DNA of 32,626 nt from Azospirillum griseum (GTDB lineage: Bacteria; Pseudomonadota; Alphaproteobacteria; Azospirillales; Azospirillaceae), in assembly GCF_003966125.1 (NCBI RefSeq), contig NZ_RXMA01000041.1, positions 1-32,626 on the forward strand, given 5' to 3'. The notes below the pieces were generated by a model. It searched no databases and was not told where the DNA came from. It saw nothing but the letters and a program-made list of their open reading frames with translations. The stretch's first letter is position 1, and each line of letters begins with the position of its first letter. A program made the position numbers and the translations under genes. Below, piece by piece: positions 24,553-31,521 of this stretch.

Positions 24553-24581
24553 CCGGGGGAATGACCGGGGGGAATGACTGG
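24546..24581. repeat. Short tandem repeat at the end of the sialidase-fold gene
   Basis: The 12-base unit GGAATGACCGGG occurs twice in perfect tandem (24546-24557, 24558-24569) and a third time with one change and one extra base (24571-24581). The first copy contains the stop codon of the propeller gene. It is most likely a replication-slippage product. Each copy carries an ATGA. Confidence 0.7.
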
Positions 24582-24653
24582 AAAAACAACCCAGAGCTGC
24601 GACGGGGTGTCCCCTGGACCGGGCGGCGGGCGGCAGGATAGGCTGACCGGACC

Positions 24654-24803
24654 ATGACACCCCCGCCCTTCACGCCCGCGAAAGCCGTCCCCGGCATTTC
24701 CCCCGCCGCCTGCCACGACCCGGAGATTGCCCGGGCGGAGGAGGCTGCTGCGTTTTTTAGAGCGCCGCACCTGAAATCTGAAGCACAACGGCGCTCTATC
24801 TAG
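24654..24803 (+). pseudogene. Short reading frame ending in a palindromic repeat, possible truncated gene
   Basis: A 49-codon frame starts at ATG 24654. Its first 35 residues (MTPPPFTPAKAVPGIS, then a Cys/Asp/Glu stretch ending EEAAAFFR) look like a protein N-terminus with normal codon use, but from 24758 the frame reads through the palindromic element and stops at TAG 24801-24803. The simplest reading is that a longer gene lost its 3' part when the repeat patch was inserted or a deletion occurred. No upstream Shine-Dalgarno is convincing and I do not recognise the family, so this could also be chance. Confidence 0.35.
24758..24798. repeat. Palindromic element with 10-bp arms
   Basis: TAGAGCGCCG (24758-24767) and CGGCGCTCTA (24789-24798) are perfectly complementary around a 21-base loop. 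A T-run (24753-24758) touches the left arm, so on the minus strand the RNA would show a GC-rich stem followed by A, and on the plus strand a stem preceded by T. It lies 18 bases from a second, larger palindrome; the pair looks like one dispersed extragenic repeat. Structure seen, copy number unknown. Confidence 0.65.
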
Positions 24804-24816
24804 GTTTTGATTTGTC

Positions 24817-24866
24817 GAGCAGATTCTCGCGTGAAATCGATTCCGATTTAACACGAGAATCTGCTC
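24817..24866. repeat. Long near-perfect palindrome (23-bp arms)
   Basis: Left arm 24817-24839 and right arm 24844-24866 match as an inverted repeat at 21 of 23 positions around the loop ATTC. The arms begin GAGCAGATTCTCG and end in its complement; mismatches are at arm positions 14 and 17. GATTC (GANTC) sites occur in both arms. This is much larger than a terminator needs and resembles REP/MITE-like elements of alphaproteobacteria. It stands 27 bp from the stop of the convergent minus-strand gene. Confidence 0.7.
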
Positions 24867-24893
24867 TATTCCCGTCTTCGCCGCGCACAGTCG

Positions 24894-25631
24894 TCACGTC
24901 GGAAACCATCGCCCGCGCATGTGGCGTTCGGCCGCCGCCGCCAGCTTTTCCGGATAGCCTGGGATTTCCAGTCCGATCAGCGGCAAGCCGAAGTCGGCGA
25001 CGGTTGCGGCGATTCCCGCTGCGTCGAACCCGCGTCCTGCGGCCCGGGCGTGGCGGGCGATCTCCATCTCCTGGCCCCAGAAATAAATTTCTTTGGCTTG
25101 AACGTTGGCCTGCATGCGCCGAACCTCCTCCACCCGACCGTCGGACATCAACGGCAACCAGATGTCGGGCATGAGCAGATCGACCGGAGCGTCGGGCTGC
25201 CATTCGAAGGCATCGCCCTGCACGATGCGGATTTTCGCTTGCGCCGTGGGCGGCAATTGCGAAAACACGTCCAACTTCCGGTGCAACGCCAGAACGTCGC
25301 CATCCCGTTCCACCACCGTCACCCGACTCACCTCGTCGCGCAGCGCGCTGACCGCAGCGGACCAGCCCATGCCCATGCCGAAAATCGCCACATGGCCACG
25401 AGCAAGGCAAACGCCGATTTCCTGGCTTTCCAGTTCCATCGGCGTCATCGACATCCAAGTGTGGCCGTCACGCACCAGCGCCGCCATGCCGACGGTCAAT
25501 CGCACATCGCTCCAATACCCCGGACACAGCACCATTCCGGCGATGCGCAACTCCCAATCGCCGCTGCGCATCGGTCGGTAGGTGGGAATGAACAGGTCGG
25601 TCTGATAGACGGGAAGATCAGGAAGCAACAC
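24894..25631 (-). CDS. Spermidine-synthase-fold, putative SAM-dependent methyltransferase
   Basis: The 245-residue protein has a class I Rossmann core: VAIFGMGMGWSAAVSAL (glycine motif I, about residues 81-97), VTVVERDGDVLALHRK with the acidic residue of motif II, and IRIVQGDAFEW plus VDLLMPDIW, arranged as in spermidine synthases and related methyltransferases. Whether it transfers aminopropyl, methyl or nothing is not clear; the first 80 residues are beta-rich and distinct. The start is GTG 25631, supported by AAAGGAG six bases upstream. It is divergent from the oxygenase gene at 25786 across an A+T-rich region with two hairpins, so the two may be co-regulated. Confidence 0.75.
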   Translation of the reverse strand: MLLPDLPVYQTDLFIPTYRPMRSGDWELRIAGMVLCPGYWSDVRLTVGMAALVRDGHTWMSMTPMELESQEIGVCLARGHVAIFGMGMGWSAAVSALRDEVSRVTVVERDGDVLALHRKLDVFSQLPPTAQAKIRIVQGDAFEWQPDAPVDLLMPDIWLPLMSDGRVEEVRRMQANVQAKEIYFWGQEMEIARHARAAGRGFDAAGIAATVADFGLPLIGLEIPGYPEKLAAAAERHMRGRWFPT

Positions 25632-25673
25632 AAAACGCTCCTTTCTGTTAATTGATTATTATGAATCAGTTTC

Positions 25674-25690
25674 TACCTTCAGAGAAGGTA
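25674..25690. promoter_or_regulatory. Inverted repeat in A+T-rich divergent promoter region (first)
   Basis: TACCTTC-AGA-GAAGGTA is a perfect 7-bp inverted repeat in the 154-bp region between divergent genes starting at 25631 and 25786. The surrounding DNA is strikingly A+T-rich compared with the rest of the window. It could be an operator; no terminator-like T-run adjoins it. Confidence 0.4.
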
Positions 25691-25733
25691 AATCGCCTTC
25701 CAGCCCCAAGGGCAATGTTTATTTGAATAATAA

Positions 25734-25754
25734 CGCTAAACGGATATTTTAGCG
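25734..25754. promoter_or_regulatory. Inverted repeat in A+T-rich divergent promoter region (second)
   Basis: CGCTAAA (25734-25740) and TTTAGCG (25748-25754) form a perfect 7-bp inverted repeat with a 7-base spacer. It sits 31 bp before the ATG at 25786, in the probable leader of the oxygenase-sulfotransferase operon, so it could be an operator or a leader hairpin. Role inferred from position only. Confidence 0.4.
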
Positions 25755-25785
25755 TGATAATTATAAAAGAAAAGGGTCTAGGCGC

Positions 25786-26571
25786 ATGAAATCCCTGCTC
25801 GACGGCATCACGCCGGAACACATAAACACCACGCCTTTTCCGCATGTCTTTATTTCCAACGCAATGGACGCTGCGACGGCCCAAGCGTTGGGCGACGGCT
25901 TTCCGACCTTTGCGCAAATCGCCTGGAGCGGCGGCAGCAGGCCGCCCGGCAATCGTCGCTATCAGCTTTCGGCGTGGCCGATCATCAATCATGACGAGCT
26001 GTCGGCAACATGGAAAGAGTTTGTCGACCTGCACAGCTCGCCCGCCTTTTTTGAACAGGTGGTCGCGCTGTTTCAAGAGTATTGGCCGGACGCGCTGAAA
26101 GCGGCGCTGGACGGGTCTCTGCTCGGTCACTCCATGGGCCTGCTGATGCGCGACCGGTTTGAAAATTGTCGCATCCTGCAAGACGCCCGGGTGGAGATCA
26201 ACACCCCGATCGCGGAGGCCGACGGGCCGTCGTCGTCCCGTGGGCCGCACCTCGACATGCCCAACCGGCTGTTCAGCTGCCTGTACTATCTGCGGGAGGA
26301 AGACGATGACGCGGTCGGCGGTGATCTGGAACTGTTCCGTTGGACGAACGGCCCGACAGCCAATATCGACAAATACGCCCTGCCGGCGGATTCGGTGGAG
26401 GTCGTTGCCACGATCCCTTACCGCGCCAACCAGATGGTGATCTTTCCGCAGGGCATCAACGCTGTTCACGGCGTCAGTGTCCGCCAACCGACGCCCCACA
26501 CCCGGCGTTACGTCTTCATCAGCGCCGAAATCGCCGACGACTGGCTGAAATCGCCTGTCACCCTGTCTTGA
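25786..26571 (+). CDS. Fe(II)/2-oxoglutarate-dependent oxygenase (prolyl-4-hydroxylase-like)
   Basis: The 261-residue protein shows the 2OG-Fe(II) facial triad: H-x-D in GPHLDMPN (His155, Asp157) followed by the strand LFSCLYYLR, GGDLELF, and a distal His in AVHGVSVR (His228) with Arg residues in HTRRYVF able to hold 2-oxoglutarate. Overall layout resembles small bacterial 2OG oxygenases used on peptides, amino acids or glycans. GAAAAGGG lies about 9 bases before ATG 25786. The sulfotransferase-like gene follows after 10 bp with its own AAGGAG, so the two are almost certainly one transcript, suggesting that hydroxylation may create the OH that is then sulfated (inference). Confidence 0.85.
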   Translation: MKSLLDGITPEHINTTPFPHVFISNAMDAATAQALGDGFPTFAQIAWSGGSRPPGNRRYQLSAWPIINHDELSATWKEFVDLHSSPAFFEQVVALFQEYWPDALKAALDGSLLGHSMGLLMRDRFENCRILQDARVEINTPIAEADGPSSSRGPHLDMPNRLFSCLYYLREEDDDAVGGDLELFRWTNGPTANIDKYALPADSVEVVATIPYRANQMVIFPQGINAVHGVSVRQPTPHTRRYVFISAEIADDWLKSPVTLS

Positions 26572-26581
26572 AGGAGCCGCC

Positions 26582-27262
26582 ATGCGCGTTCTGGTCTACG
26601 GCATGCAGTCCGGTGGTGCCACCGCCTTCACCCTGTTTCTGGCCCAGCGCCCCGATTGTCTGGCGCTGGTGGACACCTTGAACAATTACGCTGCGCCACG
26701 GGTGACGACGGCGCTGGACATGGTGGTCAAGACGGTGATCACCACGGCCTATCCGGTCGCGGTTCACATGGAGCGGTTCCGGCCCGACCGCACGATCTTG
26801 CTGCTGCGTGATCCACACGACAATTATCAAAGCCTGAAGACCAAGAACTACCGCAATCATTCCGGCCTGATGGAGGAGAAATTCCTGCTGCTGGATCAGG
26901 TCTTCGCCGAACGGGACAAATTCGACGCCGTGATCCGCTACGAGGACTTCGTTGCCCGCGATCCGGCGGTTCTGGAAACCGTCAACCAACTGGGTTGGCC
27001 GGTGGAAGAAGGTTATTTCGCTTATCGCCGCCGCCATGAAGAGCTGCTGAACGCCTTGTGGGACCATGTCCCCGACCTGTTTGAGCGCATGGAGTTCACC
27101 TTCGGCAACGTTCAGGGCAAGGAGGTGAACGAAAAATTCCGCGACAAGCCCCGCGACCCGGCTGTAGAGGCACGCCTGCGGGTGTTGTGCCCCCGGCTGC
27201 TGGAGCATTACGCCGCCCACGCCGCCAGCAAAGCCCCCGGCGACCCGGCGTCGAGATCGTAA
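26582..27262 (+). CDS. Sulfotransferase-like protein
   Basis: The 226-residue product has a PAPS-binding type P-loop at the extreme N-terminus (VYGMQSGGATAF, residues 5-16) and a 3'-phosphate-binding segment ILLLRDPHDNYQSLK (about residues 72-86), both in the order and spacing of bacterial sulfotransferases. YEDFVA and a helical C-terminus follow. It would move sulfate from PAPS to a hydroxyl or amine; no PAPS-synthesis genes lie in the window. AAGGAG precedes the ATG by 5 bases. The last 55 bp of the gene overlap the 3' end of the ATP-grasp gene on the other strand, in antiparallel coding. Confidence 0.82.
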   Translation: MRVLVYGMQSGGATAFTLFLAQRPDCLALVDTLNNYAAPRVTTALDMVVKTVITTAYPVAVHMERFRPDRTILLLRDPHDNYQSLKTKNYRNHSGLMEEKFLLLDQVFAERDKFDAVIRYEDFVARDPAVLETVNQLGWPVEEGYFAYRRRHEELLNALWDHVPDLFERMEFTFGNVQGKEVNEKFRDKPRDPAVEARLRVLCPRLLEHYAAHAASKAPGDPASRS

Positions 27263-28380
27263 CGCCCGGCGAGGTTGGTCAAGATCCAGTTGCCGACGCT
27301 GTTGCCCTCCAGCAGGACCGGTCCATCGTCGGTCATGATGAAATCCCAACTCACCAGCGGCAAGGGCGGAATCACCGCAGCGGCGATCAACGCCATGGCC
27401 GCCGCGTCGAAAAAACCGGAAATCTCCCGACCGGCCAGACGCGCGCCGTTCCACGGCAGCGCCGTCAGGCGTTCTTGCGATCGGGCGAAGGAGACGCCGC
27501 AGGCGATGCGCCCATCGGTGAGATTGATCGGCGCGTGGATTTCCCCATGCAGAAAATGACGGGAATCTCGCCCCGGAACCGGGATGTTCAACAAGGCGGA
27601 ATGCAGGAATGGCGGCTGTCCGGGGGCGCGGGCGGAAGTCAGCCGCAGCACCGGCGCGCGTCCGGCGTCGGCCAGATCCGCCAGATCAAGACGGGCCGTC
27701 AGGCGGTCCTGCACCAGCAGGTCGTCGGTGGCGGCCAAGCGCAGCAGGCGGGAACGCAGCCTCGGCCAGCCCGTCGGTGGGCCGCCGTTCACCCGCCAGC
27801 CGTCGTCCTCTTTCACCAGGGAAAACGCCCCGCGACCTCCGCAGCCCCGGCGCGGCTTGACGAACAACCCCGCCACCGCGCCTGAGGTCAGCATGCTGGC
27901 CTCGTCCGGCGCATCCCCTCGACAAACCTTCGCGCGCAGAACCGGGACCGCCACGCCCGCCCGGGCAAGACGTTCCGCCGCCGCCGCTTTGTCGGCCAGA
28001 AGCCGATGTCCCGCCGCATCCCCCAGCCGCGACAGCAGCAAGCCCGCAGCCCGCGCAGGCAAAGGGTGCCGTCCGCCGAAAACGCCACGCCAGACCCAGG
28101 CTTCCACCGGGGTAGCCCCGGACAAGAGGCAGTCGCCGAACAACAAGGTGGCGGTGACAGCGTTCAACCCATTGGCGCGGGCGAACGCCGATGCACCAAC
28201 GGCGGCGGCGGCGGCCCAGACCGACCGATCCGCGCAGGCCAGGAACAGGCGCAGCGGCGGCGCGACCTTGCCCCGGAACCCGGCGGCGGCGGCCCGGCGC
28301 AACGGCGCGAGGCTGGTATCAGAACACACCCCCCAGCCTTGCCCGTCCCACGGCGAAAGCCGCCACAATTTTCTCAGCAT
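27208..28380 (-). CDS. Sugar-transfer-associated ATP-grasp protein
   Basis: The 390-residue protein matches the ATP-grasp fold of the sugar-transfer-associated type: KPRRGCGGRGAFSLV as the glycine-rich ATP-binding loop (about residues 195-210), LLVQDRL, then GEIHAPINLTDGRI, and the metal-binding end LVSWDFIMTDDGPVLLEGNSVGNW. ATP-grasp enzymes join carboxylates to amines or thiols through acyl phosphates; this subgroup is found in capsule and exopolysaccharide clusters but its reaction is not established. The start at ATG 28380 has only a weak AAGG; longer options reach further upstream. Its promoter region is shared with the divergent oxygenase gene at 28451. The 3' end runs 55 bp into the convergent sulfotransferase gene. 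Confidence 0.82.
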   Translation of the reverse strand: MLRKLWRLSPWDGQGWGVCSDTSLAPLRRAAAAGFRGKVAPPLRLFLACADRSVWAAAAAVGASAFARANGLNAVTATLLFGDCLLSGATPVEAWVWRGVFGGRHPLPARAAGLLLSRLGDAAGHRLLADKAAAAERLARAGVAVPVLRAKVCRGDAPDEASMLTSGAVAGLFVKPRRGCGGRGAFSLVKEDDGWRVNGGPPTGWPRLRSRLLRLAATDDLLVQDRLTARLDLADLADAGRAPVLRLTSARAPGQPPFLHSALLNIPVPGRDSRHFLHGEIHAPINLTDGRIACGVSFARSQERLTALPWNGARLAGREISGFFDAAAMALIAAAVIPPLPLVSWDFIMTDDGPVLLEGNSVGNWILTNLAGRYDLDAGSPGALLAAWAA

Positions 28381-28450
28381 GTCGCCTTGATTTTCCCCGC
28401 TTCCACGCCGCAGTCTGACGTCGCCGCCGACGTTTGCAGGAAGAATAACC

Positions 28451-29341
28451 ATGACCGGTCGCCCAGAAAAAGCTTCCCTCGCCTTCCCCGATGAAACCCT
28501 GGTCGAACGGCTGGCGCAACCGGCGGTCCTGACGGCGTGGCTGGCGCAAATCGAAAACGCGCCACCGACGCGGGCGCAAGATCCCACCCTCGCCCGTCGG
28601 CGCGCCGGACTGCTGCGGGCGCTGGGGCGGCTGGAGGACGCGGCCCGAGCTTACGCCGAACTGAAAACGGTTGAAGGCGACCGGCTGGCGGCGCTGTTGA
28701 CCGGAACGGCGACCGGAACGGCGGAGGAGACCGGCCCCACCCGCTTCGTCCGGCTGAAAGGCGTGTTGAGCGCGGCAGAACAGCAACGGCTGTGGAACCG
28801 CGTCGAGGCCGACGACGCCCGCTTTGATCAAGCGCGAATCGGGCAGACGGACAAGGCCCGCCTCAACCCGGACAGGCGCCGGTCAGCGACGTTGGCCGAC
28901 GACGCCCCGGTGCGGGAGTGGTTCTTGCCCAGGATTGAAGAGTTGATTGAACGCGAACGGGTGTTGGAGCGTCTTTGCATGGCACCCTTTCCGGTCGCCA
29001 TGCGGGAATTGCAGATCACGCGCCATCTTGACGGCGGGTTTTACCGCATGCATCGCGACACCGGCCTCCCCGGCGATCCTGCCGCGTCGCGGATCTTGAC
29101 CTATGTCTATTACTTTCACCGGACACCCCGGCGGTTTTCCGGTGGCGATTTGCTGATGTTTGACCATGGGCCGGACGGACGGCGGGCGGAAACGTTGGAA
29201 TTCACCCGCTTTCATCCCGAACACGACACTCTGATGTTTTTCCCATCCCATCGGCTGCACGCGGTGGCACCGGTGACGCTGGACGGCGACGATCCGTCGG
29301 ACGCGCGCTGGACGGTGAACGGCTGGCTGCACACGTCTTGA
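28451..29341 (+). CDS. Prolyl-4-hydroxylase-like 2OG-Fe(II) oxygenase
   Basis: The 296-residue protein has a helical N-terminal region (about 1-95) and a C-terminal P4H-type DSBH domain. The iron triad is His201 and Asp203 in YRMHRDTG and His270 in RLHAVAPV; Arg286 in RWTVNGWLH is placed to bind 2-oxoglutarate. ILTYVYYFHRTPRRFSGGDL is the typical P4H strand pair. Such enzymes hydroxylate proline or other residues in proteins. AGGAAG lies 7 bases before ATG 28451. A perfect 12-bp tandem duplication (28700-28723) gives TGTATGTA in the linker between the two parts. It is close to three tail-collar proteins with Pro/Thr-rich centres, plausible but unproved substrates. Confidence 0.87.
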   Translation: MTGRPEKASLAFPDETLVERLAQPAVLTAWLAQIENAPPTRAQDPTLARRRAGLLRALGRLEDAARAYAELKTVEGDRLAALLTGTATGTAEETGPTRFVRLKGVLSAAEQQRLWNRVEADDARFDQARIGQTDKARLNPDRRRSATLADDAPVREWFLPRIEELIERERVLERLCMAPFPVAMRELQITRHLDGGFYRMHRDTGLPGDPAASRILTYVYYFHRTPRRFSGGDLLMFDHGPDGRRAETLEFTRFHPEHDTLMFFPSHRLHAVAPVTLDGDDPSDARWTVNGWLHTS

Positions 29342-29441
29342 AGTCAGCGAATCACAGAGGCAACATCTTGGGAATCCTGAGAATCACCTCAAAAGTCATA
29401 TTTCAGGCGGACTGGCATTATTTGTTGTGAACCCTTGGTGC

Positions 29442-29485
29442 AAAGGAGATAATGCCTATTACGCAAACAACCACGGAACGGCGCC
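29442..29485 (+). promoter_or_regulatory. Strong Shine-Dalgarno and out-of-frame ATG ahead of the small gene
   Basis: AAAGGAG (29442-29448) stands 3 bases before ATG 29452. That ATG opens a frame different from the conserved small protein, whose ATG is at 29486 and has only a weak site. The protein's own frame is closed just upstream by TAA (29450-29452). The strong site may feed an overlapping leader frame, may couple translation, or may reflect a frameshift in the N-terminus. Confidence 0.4.
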
Positions 29486-29773
29486 ATGACCCTGGAACGG
29501 TTTCAGCCGCTGATCGGCCAAGATTTCACGCTGAATTACCCGGATTACCACGAAATTCTGACCCTGGTGGAGGCGGAATCGCTGAAATACCCAGCGCCGG
29601 CAGGTTTCCCCCCCGGCTTCATCCTGATTTTCAACGGGGAAAACCCGACAACGATGCTGGGGCAGGCGATCTATACGCTGGAGAACGCCGCCTTGGGACG
29701 GATCGAGATGTTTTTGTCGTGCATCGGTCCGCGCCCTGAAGGCGGGTTCAGGTATCAGGCCGTTTTCAACTGA
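29486..29773 (+). CDS. Small DUF6916-like protein linked to tail-collar genes
   Basis: The 95-residue product begins MTLERFQPLIGQDFTL and ends in GFRYQAVFN; it looks like a single small beta-rich domain with no signal peptide or membrane helix. This pattern (FxPLIGxxF, then GFILIFNG and a C-terminal strand) matches, from memory, the DUF6916 type that occurs beside MdpB-like tail-collar genes; the function is unknown. Its start has a weak ribosome site. The 3' end overlaps the convergent acetyltransferase gene by 8 bp. It may be a partner or stabiliser of the tail-collar proteins (inference from neighbourhood). Confidence 0.75.
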   Translation: MTLERFQPLIGQDFTLNYPDYHEILTLVEAESLKYPAPAGFPPGFILIFNGENPTTMLGQAIYTLENAALGRIEMFLSCIGPRPEGGFRYQAVFN

Positions 29774-30296
29774 CGGCGACAGGCCCGACCCGCCATTCCA
29801 TCAGTTCATAGACCCCACGCAATTCGATGACGGAAAAACCCAGGCGGTGGTAAAGCCGTTTGGCGGGGTTGTTGGGCTCCACATGCAGCGAGACGCAGGT
29901 TCGCCCCAGACTCCGGGCAATGTCCTGCGTCCATTCCACCAAAGCTCCGCCGATTCCCCGCCTGCGAGAGGCGGGCGTGAAGCCGATGTCGACGATCCGG
30001 ATTTCCTGACCGTTATCGTGCAGCAACAGTTTGCCGACAGGCGCGCCGTTGCATTCGATCACCAGACGCGCCGCCTCGGCGTAATGCGTGTCGTAGTGTT
30101 GGGTCTGCAGCCTGAACTGGTCGTGAAGAAAAGCGACGATCAACTCTTGCGGCCAGCCGGTGACGGACATTTCCTCCCACCTGGCGGCAACGTACACGTC
30201 GCGCATGAAATCCGCGTCCGCCGCAACGGCGGGGCGCGGAAAAATCCCCCGCGCCACGAGGGCGTCGGGCGCGGGGGGCAAGCTCAAAACCGGCAT
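29766..30296 (-). CDS. GNAT-family N-acetyltransferase
   Basis: The 176-residue protein has the GNAT core: IRIVDIGFTPASRRRGIGGALVEW contains the R/Q-x-x-G-x-G/A acetyl-CoA loop (RRRGIGGAL), preceded by a beta strand and followed by VSLHVEPNNPAKRLYHRLGF, the typical C-terminal strand-helix with Tyr that can act as acid. I start at ATG 30296, seven bases after the stop of the tail-collar gene; ATG 30332 would overlap it. It is the last gene of the tail-collar operon, so acetylation of a partner protein's amine or of a small molecule made nearby is possible. Length is normal for the family. Confidence 0.88.
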   Translation of the reverse strand: MPVLSLPPAPDALVARGIFPRPAVAADADFMRDVYVAARWEEMSVTGWPQELIVAFLHDQFRLQTQHYDTHYAEAARLVIECNGAPVGKLLLHDNGQEIRIVDIGFTPASRRRGIGGALVEWTQDIARSLGRTCVSLHVEPNNPAKRLYHRLGFSVIELRGVYELMEWRVGPVAVS

Positions 30297-30303
30297 GAAC
30301 GGA

Positions 30304-30891
30304 TCAATCCGGTCGCACCGGGAACGCGCCATCGGCGACGCAGATGGCCCAATGCAACACCAGCACCGGCTGGCGATTCTCGTGCGGTTGGGTTATGCCG
30401 TTGTTGCCGCCGATGAAGGGCGACAGCGTTTGCGCCGCCAGATTGGTCGGCGGCGTCGCCGGATCGGCCACGTACGGCAACGCCACGAAGGGGGGAGCGG
30501 TGCTGCCCGTCTGTTTATAAGCGATGCCTGTCAGCAGATTGCCGGCCGGGGTGGTTGCGCGGACGGCCGCTCCCGCCTGGGCACCGGTCAGGGTGTGGGT
30601 GTGCGACGGGACGGTCATGACCGACAGGGTGTTGGTGCTCGATCCGCTCGCGGAAGCGAAAACGGGGTCAAAAGTGTCGCTCGGATCATCCCCGGCACCG
30701 ACGGCCACCCGCCCCTGCATGTTGGGCAAATTAAAGTATGTCTTCCCATCACCCCCGAAGGCGTTGCCAATCACCGCGTACAGAGGCGTATAGTCCCGGA
30801 TGGTCAATTGTTGCCCTGTACACCACATCCAGTTCGCCGGTGCAAAGGTATAGGGGAACAGGCGGATTTCGCCAATAAACGCGTCAGCCAT
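30304..30891 (-). CDS. Phage tail-collar domain protein, MdpB-like (third in operon)
   Basis: The 195-residue protein follows the tail-collar (PF07484) plan: start MADAFIGEIRLF, then a short W-x-x-C-T-G-Q segment, LYAVIGNAFGGDGKTYFNLPNMQGRVAVG, PSHTHT and the C-terminal HENRQPVLVLHWAICVADGAFP. The conserved His residues around PSHTH and Q-P-H-E-N are of the metal/short-tail-fibre type. The middle segment is Pro/Thr-rich (APPFVALPYVADPATPPTN, 19 residues). AAGGAG lies 8 bases upstream of ATG 30891. Similar bacterial proteins (microcystin-dependent protein MdpB) are not in prophages; no other phage structural gene is present here. Confidence 0.9.
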   Translation of the reverse strand: MADAFIGEIRLFPYTFAPANWMWCTGQQLTIRDYTPLYAVIGNAFGGDGKTYFNLPNMQGRVAVGAGDDPSDTFDPVFASASGSSTNTLSVMTVPSHTHTLTGAQAGAAVRATTPAGNLLTGIAYKQTGSTAPPFVALPYVADPATPPTNLAAQTLSPFIGGNNGITQPHENRQPVLVLHWAICVADGAFPVRPD

Positions 30892-30904
30892 AATCTGTTC
30901 TCCT

Positions 30905-31465
30905 TCACTGGTTCGGCCGGGACGGATACAGTCCAGTAATCGCAATGATGTAATTGATGGCGATATAAGGCATGACGTTGTAATGCGCTTGGTTACCGCC
31001 GGTGGCTGACGCGATGCTGGCGTCGTCAAACGTCTGTAAGGTCGGGGCGGGGGTTGCCGTGGGCGAAACATAGGCGACCATCGTGCCGCCTGCCTGCGGT
31101 GCCGGAACCGCCAGCGCCGTGCCGCTGGCCGGGGTGTTGGTCGTGCCCGTGTTGCCGCTGACTGAAAAACTGTGTGTGTGCGAGGGCATGTTGGCCGTGG
31201 ACAATTGCACCATGCTGGCGCCGCCACTCTGTCCAACCGTGCGGTTGGTCAACCCCGCCCCTTGGCCCTGGCCGACCGGCAGACGCCCACGAAGGTCCGG
31301 TACCGCGAAGGTGGTGGTTCCATCACCGCCGTAAGTGGTGCCAATAAGCGAGAACAACGCTTGATAGTCCATGACCTTCAACAACCGACCGTCGCACAAC
31401 GCCCAACCTTCCGGGGCGTAGTTGCCGGCGAAGGGGCGGATTTCCCCCAAAACCGAATCCACCAT
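30905..31465 (-). CDS. Phage tail-collar domain protein, MdpB-like (second in operon)
   Basis: The 186-residue product begins MVDSVLGEIRPFAGNYAPEGWALCDGRLL (first 16 residues are diagnostic: GEIRPF then GWALCDG) and continues with LFSLIGTTYGGDGTTTFAVPDLRGRLPVG, MPSHTHSF, and GGNQAHYNVMPYIAINYIIA. The segment between about residues 100 and 145 is rich in Thr, Pro, Ala and Ser (TPASG, VPAPQ, SPTATPAPT) and differs from the two sisters. GGAAGG stands 9 bases before ATG 31465; ATG 31474 is possible. It has no signal peptide. It lies 13 bp before the next tail-collar gene. Confidence 0.92.
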   Translation of the reverse strand: MVDSVLGEIRPFAGNYAPEGWALCDGRLLKVMDYQALFSLIGTTYGGDGTTTFAVPDLRGRLPVGQGQGAGLTNRTVGQSGGASMVQLSTANMPSHTHSFSVSGNTGTTNTPASGTALAVPAPQAGGTMVAYVSPTATPAPTLQTFDDASIASATGGNQAHYNVMPYIAINYIIAITGLYPSRPNQ

Positions 31466-31521
31466 GGAACGCATCCTTCCATTTTCGTCAATCGGTGAAA
31501 ACCAGTCCGATCCACCCGGCG

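Noticed and set aside
29452..29739. 95-codon frame starting from the strong ribosome site
   Set aside because: Its product is Gly/Arg/Pro-rich shadow sequence of the conserved small protein; kept only as a regulatory oddity, not called as a gene.
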